Source of the DNA: a virus
Virus record (IMG/VR): IMGVR_UViG_3300046411_000147
Span: 1-33,318 of that record
Length of the DNA stretch: 33,318 nt
Reading direction: 5' to 3' (one strand)
The notes under the pieces are model-generated. The model made no database searches and was not told where the DNA came from. It saw only the letters and a list, made by a program, of their open reading frames with translations. The translations under genes and the position numbers were made by a program. This document shows, piece after piece, positions 8,315 to 14,541 of the stretch; position 1 is the first letter of the stretch; the number at the start of each line of letters is the position of its first letter.

Positions 8315-9020
8315 ATGAAGAATAATGTCTTATCACAACAGGGTCTTTTGGAAAAGCATTAAAATATCTTTCATAATGTGGAAAATAATTCCAACGTAAA
8401 TTATCTTTAAAACTATCAACTTTTATGTTTTTGTATTTATCAACTTTATTCAACAAATACCATAATGTAGTTTGGTCAAAATCCCATAACTCTTGCCATG
8501 GATCCATAGGTAAAATTAATTCTTTAGAATATTGTTTTCGAAACAAGTCATTCCAATCATTCATAAAATCTTTAACAAGTGGATTTCTCATATCATAAAG
8601 ACAAACACCACCACAATAAGTATAATATTCTCTTACATTTTCGTATGTAAAAGAAGTAATTGCATAAACTTTTTTGTATTTTTCATCTAGTTTATGAAAC
8701 ATCATATCATTATTATTAAGTTCATCAAATACAGTTGCAATATCTTCGTGTTCTATTTCACTATCTGCATCAATATACATTGTAATGTCGTAAGGAGAGT
8801 TTGCCATGCCCCATAGTTTGGCACGATAATGGTCATCGCAGAAAATTAAATCATCTGCAATATCTTCACGTCCATCTAGAAATTTTTCTTCTGTAACTAA
8901 GCAACACTTTGCATCAGGATAGTAATCTTTGATTGATTCGATGCAATTGATTGCTAGTGAATAAAAATTAGGTTTTCTTGATGCTACTACTAAGTATCCT
9001 TTACTCGGTTTCTTTATCAT
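8286..9020 (-). CDS. GT-A type glycosyltransferase
   Basis: This 244-residue protein looks like a small nucleotide-sugar glycosyltransferase. It opens with a beta strand GYLVVASRKPNFY, followed by an alpha/beta pattern leading to MYIDADSEI at residues 81-89. The DAD at 84-86 fits the metal- and nucleotide-binding DxD motif of GT-A enzymes. Later segments (YYTYCGGVCLYDMRN, then WDFDQTTLWYLLN) resemble the acceptor side of GT8-like enzymes. It has no signal peptide or membrane segment, so it should act in the cytoplasm. The gene overlaps the upstream helical gene by 20 nt and the downstream oxygenase-like gene, so the two enzymes are probably co-translated. A fibre or another virion protein is a plausible acceptor by position, but that is inference. 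Confidence 0.72.
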   Translation of the reverse strand: MIKKPSKGYLVVASRKPNFYSLAINCIESIKDYYPDAKCCLVTEEKFLDGREDIADDLIFCDDHYRAKLWGMANSPYDITMYIDADSEIEHEDIATVFDELNNNDMMFHKLDEKYKKVYAITSFTYENVREYYTYCGGVCLYDMRNPLVKDFMNDWNDLFRKQYSKELILPMDPWQELWDFDQTTLWYLLNKVDKYKNIKVDSFKDNLRWNYFPHYERYFNAFPKDPVVIRHYSSYAQKDKSYA

Positions 9021-9444
9021 TCTCTAACTTATCTTGTATTATCATAATTGCATACAAGTTAACTTCTGGAATAGATTTTGCTCGTCTTAACCTACTTTTA
9101 AGAATTCTATTTTTTGATTCTTTTATGTCTTCTACTTCAAAAGTTTCAAGTTTATAATTAAAAAGTTGCTCTAATCTTTCTGCTTTTCTTTTGTTTATTT
9201 CAAGTTGTCTTTGTTGTTCTTGTTCTTTAAATTTTCTATTGACTCTTTCATCTGTATTTTTATCAATAAATTCTTTTGTTAACTCTTCTACACATTCATC
9301 AAACAAAGGGTCACCACGTTTTAACTTGTGAACTTGACGAACATCTTTAAAACCTTCTTTGTGTTCAGATATACAATTCAATAACTCTTTACTCGGTGTT
9401 TCCCAAAAAGCATCTTTTATCCAAGTTCTTTTAACATCTGCCAT
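9001..9444 (-). CDS. Charged helical protein of unknown function
   Basis: This 147-residue protein is not recognised. The middle (about residues 68-95) is very rich in Glu, Gln, Lys and Arg and should be a long helix or coiled coil (FKEQEQQRQLEINKRKAERL). A second charged segment around 105-125 has KESKNRILKSRLRRAK. The N-terminus has two Trp and an FWETPSKELLN segment. It starts after the 45-nt gap behind the tetrapeptide-repeat gene, with a strong GAAGGAG ribosome site at about 9453-9459, and ends inside the glycosyltransferase gene. A scaffold, chaperone or partner for the neighbouring enzymes or fibres would fit, but nothing in the sequence proves it. Confidence 0.65.
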   Translation of the reverse strand: MADVKRTWIKDAFWETPSKELLNCISEHKEGFKDVRQVHKLKRGDPLFDECVEELTKEFIDKNTDERVNRKFKEQEQQRQLEINKRKAERLEQLFNYKLETFEVEDIKESKNRILKSRLRRAKSIPEVNLYAIMIIQDKLENDKETE

Positions 9445-9462
9445 TATTTATTCTCCTTCTCA

Positions 9463-9472
9463 CTATTATATA
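9463..9472 (-). promoter_or_regulatory. Possible weak promoter box TATATAATAG
   Basis: In the 45-nt gap before the helical-protein gene the minus strand reads TATATAATAG, about 20 nt before the ATG and just upstream of the GAAGGAG ribosome site. It could be a sigma-70-type -10 box (TATAAT) or a late box lacking one A. I see no clear -35 partner, so this is tentative. Confidence 0.25.
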
Positions 9473-9489
9473 TCATTTACTTAAAAATG

Positions 9490-10872
9490 TCAAGCAGTTC
9501 TTACATATAGTGTATATGTTTCAATAGTTTCTGTCGCATTGTTAATTAATGCACCAAGAAAATTACCAGTAAACGTTGTTGTAAAATTTGTTGAAAAATC
9601 ACCAGTAAATGTTTGTGTAAAATCTTGTGTAAATGTACCAACAAAGTCTTGTGTAAAGTTATTTGCAAAGTTACCTGTAAAATCACCCACAAAATCTCCT
9701 GTAAAATCACCTACAAAGTTAGTTGTCGAGTTACGTGTAAAATCACCCACAAAATTAGTTGTTGAGTTACGTGTATAATTCAAAGAATTATAATTTGCAT
9801 TAATATCAAATGCTCCTGTTTCTAAACTAGGATTTCTACCAAGAAAATCACCTGTAAAATCACCAGTAAACGTTGATGCAAAATTACCTGTAAAATCACC
9901 AGTAAATGTTGTAGTTGAGTTACGTGTGAAGTTTTGAGTTGAGTTACGTGTAAATGTATTAGTAAAGTCACCAGTAAATGTTGTTTCAAAGTTACCAGTA
10001 AAATTACCAACAAAGTCTTGAGTAAAATTACCACCAAAGTCACCAACAAAATCTTGTGTATAATCTGTATTTGTTGTAGTGTTTTTAGTATCAACTGCGG
10101 CACCTTTTGCAACCCATGTGCCAGTATCAGTCGGCGCACCTTGAGTAGCACTTTTGATTAAGTATGTCCCTACACCAAGACTACCATTCATGATTCTTGT
10201 TTTTGCTCTTTGTCCAAACGTGTATTTGATTTCTGCATCTGACATTTCTTGAATACCTTGAAATGTTCCTGAACCACCACTACTTCTTTTTAATGCTACA
10301 GGTCTGATAGCAGTTGGTGCCGTCATTGCAGTTCTACGATAAAGATTGTATGTATTTACTGTTTCTGCATTACCACTTGAATTTACTTTAGTATCTGTAA
10401 ATAGTCCTGCAATCTTTTCTGTATAATCGCCACTCGGTGCAGACGTGGCAAGTTTGTACGTACCGGGATAATCGTTTGCAAATATTACTAAATTTAATCT
10501 ATCAACTAAAGCAGAAACTTCTGCATCTGTCATTTCGTGAAGTTCTGCACCACTATTACTGACAAACTCAATAGGATATCTAAAGTCACCACCATCTTCT
10601 GCGGCAGTACCTTCTGATTGATAAAGAGTTGTTGCAGTTGATGAAGTTGTTAAAGTTCCGTGTGACCCAATTGCTTCATTGAATCGAGTATCAGTAAAAG
10701 TACCGACTGTTGCTGGACTACCAGAACTTGCAGTTTTTAAACACCCAGGGTCTGTGTCTGCGGCAGTACTTAATTGTAGACCTGCTTGATAGGCAAAGTA
10801 TTGTTCTTCGGTAGTAGTGACTTGTTTTAAGTCACCATTTGTTCCTTCTAGTTTTAGTGATACATCGCCCAT
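9490..10872 (-). CDS. Tetrapeptide (F-T-G-D) repeat virion protein
   Basis: This 460-residue protein has a non-repetitive N-terminal part (about 1-268) and a repetitive C-terminal part. In the repeats an aromatic residue (F or Y, sometimes S) comes every fourth position, giving units such as FTGD, FVGD, FTGN, FTQD and FTRN. Residues 271-346 hold 19 units and residues 366-441 hold another 19, separated by a 19-residue non-repeat linker and out of phase with each other. The C-terminal ETYTLYVRTA echoes an internal NTYNLYRRTA at about 173-182. The N-terminal part repeats an EMTDAEV/EMSDAEI motif (113-119 and 209-215). The regular period suggests a compact beta-solenoid or stacked fibre shaft. 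It lies among fibre genes, downstream of a late-promoter box, with no Shine-Dalgarno sequence. Function is unknown. Confidence 0.75.
   Translation of the reverse strand: MGDVSLKLEGTNGDLKQVTTTEEQYFAYQAGLQLSTAADTDPGCLKTASSGSPATVGTFTDTRFNEAIGSHGTLTTSSTATTLYQSEGTAAEDGGDFRYPIEFVSNSGAELHEMTDAEVSALVDRLNLVIFANDYPGTYKLATSAPSGDYTEKIAGLFTDTKVNSSGNAETVNTYNLYRRTAMTAPTAIRPVALKRSSGGSGTFQGIQEMSDAEIKYTFGQRAKTRIMNGSLGVGTYLIKSATQGAPTDTGTWVAKGAAVDTKNTTTNTDYTQDFVGDFGGNFTQDFVGNFTGNFETTFTGDFTNTFTRNSTQNFTRNSTTTFTGDFTGNFASTFTGDFTGDFLGRNPSLETGAFDINANYNSLNYTRNSTTNFVGDFTRNSTTNFVGDFTGDFVGDFTGNFANNFTQDFVGTFTQDFTQTFTGDFSTNFTTTFTGNFLGALINNATETIETYTLYVRTA
9550..9777 (-). repeat. Tetrapeptide repeat block 2 (19 units, 12-bp period)
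   Basis: Codons 366-441 encode 19 consecutive four-residue units of the F-T-G-D type, for example repeated YTRN/STTN/FVGD sets. At DNA level this is an imperfect 12-bp periodicity that leaves other frames open, which explains several spurious ORFs here. Confidence 0.85.
9835..10062 (-). repeat. Tetrapeptide repeat block 1 (19 units, 12-bp period)
   Basis: Codons 271-346 encode 19 four-residue units with F, Y or S in the first position and mostly D or N in the fourth. Each fourth residue from Tyr271 to Phe343 fits. The block ends at DFLGR before the linker that separates it from block 2. Confidence 0.85.
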
Positions 10873-10879
10873 AATATAC

Positions 10880-10887
10880 TATTTATA
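10880..10887 (-). promoter_or_regulatory. T4-type late-promoter box TATAAATA upstream of the tetrapeptide-repeat gene
   Basis: An exact TATAAATA box on the minus strand lies in the 20-nt gap between the 105-residue gene and the tetrapeptide-repeat gene, 7 nt before the ATG (spacer GTATATT). In T4 geometry the transcript would begin about 2 nt upstream of the start codon. No Shine-Dalgarno sequence precedes this ATG. Confidence 0.62.
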
Positions 10888-10892
10888 TGACA

Positions 10893-11210
10893 TTACCCGT
10901 CTGAGTCAGGCATAATATAAGTCGAACAATGAGCAGGTCTAATAATCATACATTTTGCATCTGAATCCATTGCTTGAAATTCTGATATCATTCTTGCACT
11001 TTGATTTGTTGTTATTTCAAACATTAATTCTAAATTCTCATTTAAAGTCGATTTATCTGCAAGTTGTTCTGAATCTAGAACTGCACCATTACTATCAATA
11101 GCACCAGTTTCCCAAAGTGAACACATATGAAACATTATTTCTGGTTCTATATCAATTGTCGGTAATTTTACATCATTTGTTGGATTTGTCCCAGTTCTAT
11201 TAATTGCCAT
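10893..11210 (-). CDS. Small hypothetical protein in the fibre cluster
   Basis: This 105-residue protein is not recognised. It has a polar N-terminus (INRTGTNPTNDVKLP), a segment with FHMCSLWETG, and a C-terminal half with MISEFQAMDSDAKCMIIRPAH. It contains three Cys residues, unusual among these fibre genes, but no obvious metal-binding spacing. There is no signal peptide or membrane segment. The start is well supported by an AAGGAG ribosome site at 11216-11221, 5 nt from the ATG and overlapping the stop of the preceding fibre gene, so it is probably co-translated with that fibre. A fibre accessory role is inferred from position only. Confidence 0.6.
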   Translation of the reverse strand: MAINRTGTNPTNDVKLPTIDIEPEIMFHMCSLWETGAIDSNGAVLDSEQLADKSTLNENLELMFEITTNQSARMISEFQAMDSDAKCMIIRPAHCSTYIMPDSDG

Positions 11211-11219
11211 TATTTCTCC

Positions 11220-12905
11220 TTAATACATTTTCCATGCCATTATTCTTGCAAAACAATAAGTATGGCCTGGATATCCAGCATTAGCATACCTATATCTAAT
11301 TGTTTCATTTGAATAAAATCTTATTGCATAATAACCTGCTCCAGAGAGAATACCTTCTGCTTTAAAGATAGACGTACTCCAGTCTCCAATTGCATTTGCA
11401 GAACCGACAACATATTGACCATTTAAGTTAGTACTTTTTCCTATCCACATAGAACAATTATCTGCAGTATCACTTGCCACTCTTGCTAGTGTACACCATG
11501 CAGAAACCCAATAAGTACCAGACCCTATATAAATATAATTACCACTGTGACTAGTACCATTTGCACCTGCCCTAATAACAGTTGCAGTTGGGTGAGTAGT
11601 ACCACCACTAGGTGTCAAAGAAACAGAAAATGCACTACCACTTATTCTATCTTCTTTCCAAACATCTGGTGCCCTATTTGCATAAGTACTATTAGAAGTT
11701 GAAAGATAACCTACTGTAGAATTATTATATTGTTGAGCAAATACTTGTGTAAAAGTAGGAGTGGCAGAAATACCTACAGAAAAACTTGAACTACCACCCT
11801 GATTCGCAGTAAATGAAGCAGAACCAGTTAAGTTTGTTCCAGTAGACATACTAAGTGTACCATTTCCTACAGACGAAGATGTAATGTAATTAGCACCATT
11901 TGCCAACTGATTATTATTTGTGATATCATTGTTAAGTGTAATTGTAGTATTACCAGATTGATTTGCAGTAAAAGTACCACTTCCTGATATGTTAGTGCCA
12001 CCTTGAACTGTAAGTGTACCATTATTGATTACTGCCTCGGAACTTGCAGTACCAGTAACATGGCCATTCGCATCAATTGTTAAATCTTGAATAAAAGTAT
12101 TGCCAGAATTATTTACTGAACTTGCGCCAGTAACATCGTGGTCTATTTGTATTTTATTACCACCAATCCCAAGAGTTTTTAATGAACTACCACCAAGAAC
12201 TGACAAAGTATCATTCGCACTATCTACTGTAACACTAATTGAACCAGAACCACTATCTGTTGCAATATTTCTAAATACTGCAAGTGCATTTAATGATGCT
12301 TTGTTTTCATTAATTGCATCAACAAGATTTTTTGCAGTAGTATTTAAATTTGTATGCGGTCTTGCACCAATATCAGAATCAAGTTCGTTGATTGCACCAC
12401 GAAGAGTGGTTGCAGTTGTTGTCATTCTCGCTTCTCGATTTATATCTGAATCAAGTCTTTGAATATCTTGTGAAATAGCATTTAAGGCAGATACTACTGT
12501 CACTTGTTCAGCAACATCAAATCCACCACGCCTAGTGTCACTATCTCCACCAGCACTATCTAAACCAGATAAACTACCAAGAAGTTGACTAACATTTGTA
12601 TTTAATTTGTTTATGCTTACTGCAAAATTAGAGTCACGAATATCACTTGCTAGTGTCGATAACTGTCCTAAGTCTGAATCTAGTTCATTGATTGCATTTA
12701 CTATACTAGTCTTATTCGTAGTTGTCAAACTTGTTTTCGCACCCATGTTGCTATCAAGTTCGTTAATTGCACCTACTATATCAGAATCTACCGTTGTTGT
12801 CAACTTACCAGTTGCACCTACATCAAGTGACTGATTATTCATATTATCAACTAACTGAGTAAAGTTATCAGTTGTTGATGTTTTAATTGATGTATTTCTG
12901 CCCAT
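11220..12905 (-). CDS. Tail-fibre protein with variable tip (paralogue of the neighbouring fibre)
   Basis: This 561-residue fibre shares its stalk with the fibre gene just upstream. The shared N-terminus includes TTDNFTQ, LTTTVDSDIVGAINELDS (residues 35-52) and several later INELDSD units that should form trimeric coiled-coil segments. A second shared region runs from about 205 to 290 (TVDSAN, DHDVTGA, VNNSGNTFIQDLTIDANGHVT). After residue 290 the two differ: this one continues through Gly/Thr/Ser beta repeats to a tip of about 150 residues with NYIYIGSGTYWVSAWC, GYYAIRFYSNETIRYRYAN and a Cys near the end. The tip is probably the receptor-binding part, of a type I do not recognise. The ATG is 5 nt from a TATAAATA box and lacks a Shine-Dalgarno sequence. 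Confidence 0.78.
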   Translation of the reverse strand: MGRNTSIKTSTTDNFTQLVDNMNNQSLDVGATGKLTTTVDSDIVGAINELDSNMGAKTSLTTTNKTSIVNAINELDSDLGQLSTLASDIRDSNFAVSINKLNTNVSQLLGSLSGLDSAGGDSDTRRGGFDVAEQVTVVSALNAISQDIQRLDSDINREARMTTTATTLRGAINELDSDIGARPHTNLNTTAKNLVDAINENKASLNALAVFRNIATDSGSGSISVTVDSANDTLSVLGGSSLKTLGIGGNKIQIDHDVTGASSVNNSGNTFIQDLTIDANGHVTGTASSEAVINNGTLTVQGGTNISGSGTFTANQSGNTTITLNNDITNNNQLANGANYITSSSVGNGTLSMSTGTNLTGSASFTANQGGSSSFSVGISATPTFTQVFAQQYNNSTVGYLSTSNSTYANRAPDVWKEDRISGSAFSVSLTPSGGTTHPTATVIRAGANGTSHSGNYIYIGSGTYWVSAWCTLARVASDTADNCSMWIGKSTNLNGQYVVGSANAIGDWSTSIFKAEGILSGAGYYAIRFYSNETIRYRYANAGYPGHTYCFARIMAWKMY

Positions 12906-12910
12906 ATCTC

Positions 12911-12918
12911 TATTTATA
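12911..12918 (-). promoter_or_regulatory. T4-type late-promoter box TATAAATA upstream of a tail fibre
   Basis: An exact TATAAATA on the minus strand fills most of the 15-nt gap between the two paralogous fibre genes. The spacer to the ATG is 5 nt (GAGAT), which in T4 late-promoter geometry places the transcription start on the A of the start codon. Confidence 0.65.
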
Positions 12919-12920
12919 TT

Positions 12921-14333
12921 CTACGCGGTTCTTCTCCACATATATACAACTATATACGGTTGTAAATTGTTGTGAGCAGAACCACTACCTGTACTTGATG
13001 TTGTTTCTTCGGAACTGTTTAAAAGTACGTTATTACTCCCTTGGACAATAGGCGGCCCTCCTATTGAAGAACTATAACTACGACCTGTTTTTACTGTATG
13101 AGTGTGAGTGTGAGAAGGTAATTCTGATACTGTTAGTGTATGTGTTTTTGAACCACCCGTTTCGTTTAAAGTATCAAATTCAGTATCAGAAACGCTTTGA
13201 CTTACTAATACTCTACCTTCTCCATATCGAGACCAAGTTCCAAAACCCATTAAAGTTGCTGGACTTGTAGAAACACCCGCATTGATATAAATTGAACCCA
13301 CTGGATAAATCACGGAGAAAACTGCAGTTAAAGTTGTTTTTGCAGTATCTAATGCATTTAGTTGGGTTTGTAGTCCCGAAGAGTCAAAACTAATCGCATT
13401 AAATTGAGTTTGTATCGCAGAAGTCACTCCATTTAAGTGACCAAACTCAGTATTCGATACTGTTCCGTCATGAATTTTTTCTGCATTAATCGCCGCACCT
13501 GCAGATACATCGGTATTTGTAATAGCAACTGCACCACTTGAAACTGCAGTAACATGTCCCGCAGAATCCATAGTGACATCTTGAACAAATGTATTACCAC
13601 TATTATTAACATCTGTTGCACCAACTACTGTATGGTCAACAAGTAATCTATTACCTGACATAGTGGTTTGAATAATACCGTCTCCAACAATTGCGATTGA
13701 ACCATTTGCACTATCAACCGTGTCACTTCCAGTATCACCACTTATTGTTTGATATCTAAAGACATTACCAATATCTGTTTTCAATTGTGTAACTGCAGAA
13801 TCATGGTTTGAGTCAAGTGCATTTATTGCCCTTCTTATAGTCATACCAGTGAATCCAGAATCTAATGCAGAATCACCTATTTCTGCATCTAATTCATTTA
13901 TACCACCAACAATATTTTTAGATGTTGTTGTAAGTGTAGTTTTTGCACGAGAAGAACCTACGTCAGAATCTAATGTTCTAACATCTGCAGATAAAGAGTT
14001 TAATGCACCACCAACAGTGGTTCGTTCTGCACTATCATTAAAACCACCAAGTTTGTTTGCACTATCTGGTGTTAATCCGACTAATGAGGCATTACCAGCA
14101 GTATGTATTTCATTTATGGCCGCGGTTATATTCTTTGTGTTTGTATTTAAATTAGTATGAGGTCTGGCACCAATGTCTGAGTCTAACTCATTAATCGCAC
14201 CAACTAAATCAGAATCAACTGTAGTTGTTAATCTTGCAAGACCACCAACTTCTTTACCAATTGTGTTTGTATTATTAATAAACTGTGTAAAGTTATCAGT
14301 AGTAAGAGTTTTTGTAAAATTACTATCAGTCAT
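12921..14333 (-). CDS. Tail-collar-domain fibre, short-tail-fibre-like tip
   Basis: This 470-residue fibre has the same repeated stalk as its downstream paralogue (DNFTQ, LTTTVDSDLVGAINELDSDIG at residues 35-55, further INELD units) and the shared VNNSGNTFVQDVTMDSAGHVT block at 242-262. The tip (about 341-470) is a recognisable phage tail-collar type domain: YPVGSIYINAG, GFGTWSRYGEGRVLV, TGGSKTHTLTVSELPSHTHTHT and the ending AHNNLQPYIVVYMWRRTA. His408, His410 and His412 form the His-x-His cluster that binds metal in T4 gp12-like trimeric tips. It is probably a short tail fibre or adhesin. Its start overlaps the 71-residue gene by 8 nt (ATGACTGA). Confidence 0.8.
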   Translation of the reverse strand: MTDSNFTKTLTTDNFTQFINNTNTIGKEVGGLARLTTTVDSDLVGAINELDSDIGARPHTNLNTNTKNITAAINEIHTAGNASLVGLTPDSANKLGGFNDSAERTTVGGALNSLSADVRTLDSDVGSSRAKTTLTTTSKNIVGGINELDAEIGDSALDSGFTGMTIRRAINALDSNHDSAVTQLKTDIGNVFRYQTISGDTGSDTVDSANGSIAIVGDGIIQTTMSGNRLLVDHTVVGATDVNNSGNTFVQDVTMDSAGHVTAVSSGAVAITNTDVSAGAAINAEKIHDGTVSNTEFGHLNGVTSAIQTQFNAISFDSSGLQTQLNALDTAKTTLTAVFSVIYPVGSIYINAGVSTSPATLMGFGTWSRYGEGRVLVSQSVSDTEFDTLNETGGSKTHTLTVSELPSHTHTHTVKTGRSYSSSIGGPPIVQGSNNVLLNSSEETTSSTGSGSAHNNLQPYIVVYMWRRTA

Positions 14334-14541
14334 TTCTTTCTATTAATTTTGTTAACAGAACTTTAATTTCAGAAACATCTTTTTTGAGTTCTTGTATTTC
14401 TTGTTCTTGTTGTTTTTCCTTATTCTTTTTTAATCGTGCTTTTTGTATTTCAGTTGAGTTTGCATTTAAAATAGCGCCAGTCGTTCTGTCTCTCACAAGT
14501 CCAGAATTACCTTCAACTTGTATATACCTTTCTCTATTCAT
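14326..14541 (-). CDS. Small coiled-coil virion-associated protein
   Basis: This 71-residue protein begins with a short ordered segment containing GLVRDRTTGAILNANSTE, a VRDxxTGAI(I/L)N-type motif seen in small conserved proteins of T4-like phages. It continues as a strongly charged helix (ARLKKNKEKQQEQEIQELKK) with a heptad-like SEIKVLLTKLIE end that should form a coiled coil. Its ATG overlaps the stop of the giant DUF4815 gene (TAATG), and its own stop lies within the start of the next fibre gene. This sandwiching implies tightly coupled expression. It might be a clip or chaperone linking fibre and baseplate; that is inference. Confidence 0.7.
   Translation of the reverse strand: MNRERYIQVEGNSGLVRDRTTGAILNANSTEIQKARLKKNKEKQQEQEIQELKKDVSEIKVLLTKLIERND

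Noticed and set aside
8425-8440. Internal GATAAATAC resembling a late box inside the glycosyltransferase gene
   Set aside because: It lies within coding sequence with no gene start nearby, and in an AT-rich genome such near-matches are expected by chance.
9539-9778. Plus-strand open frame with repeated KSPTKSPVKSPTKL
   Set aside because: Antisense shadow of tetrapeptide block 2. The repeat is inherited from the real gene.
9550-10062. CRISPR-like or tandem-repeat array
   Set aside because: The repeats have a 12-bp period, no spacers and remain in frame with an ORF. They are coding repeats.
9822-10151. 109-residue same-strand open frame rich in Leu, Ile and Val, overlapping the tetrapeptide-repeat gene
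   Set aside because: It is the shifted frame of the 12-bp repeats, which lack stops in other frames. Its hydrophobic repeat look comes from reading FTGD codons out of frame.
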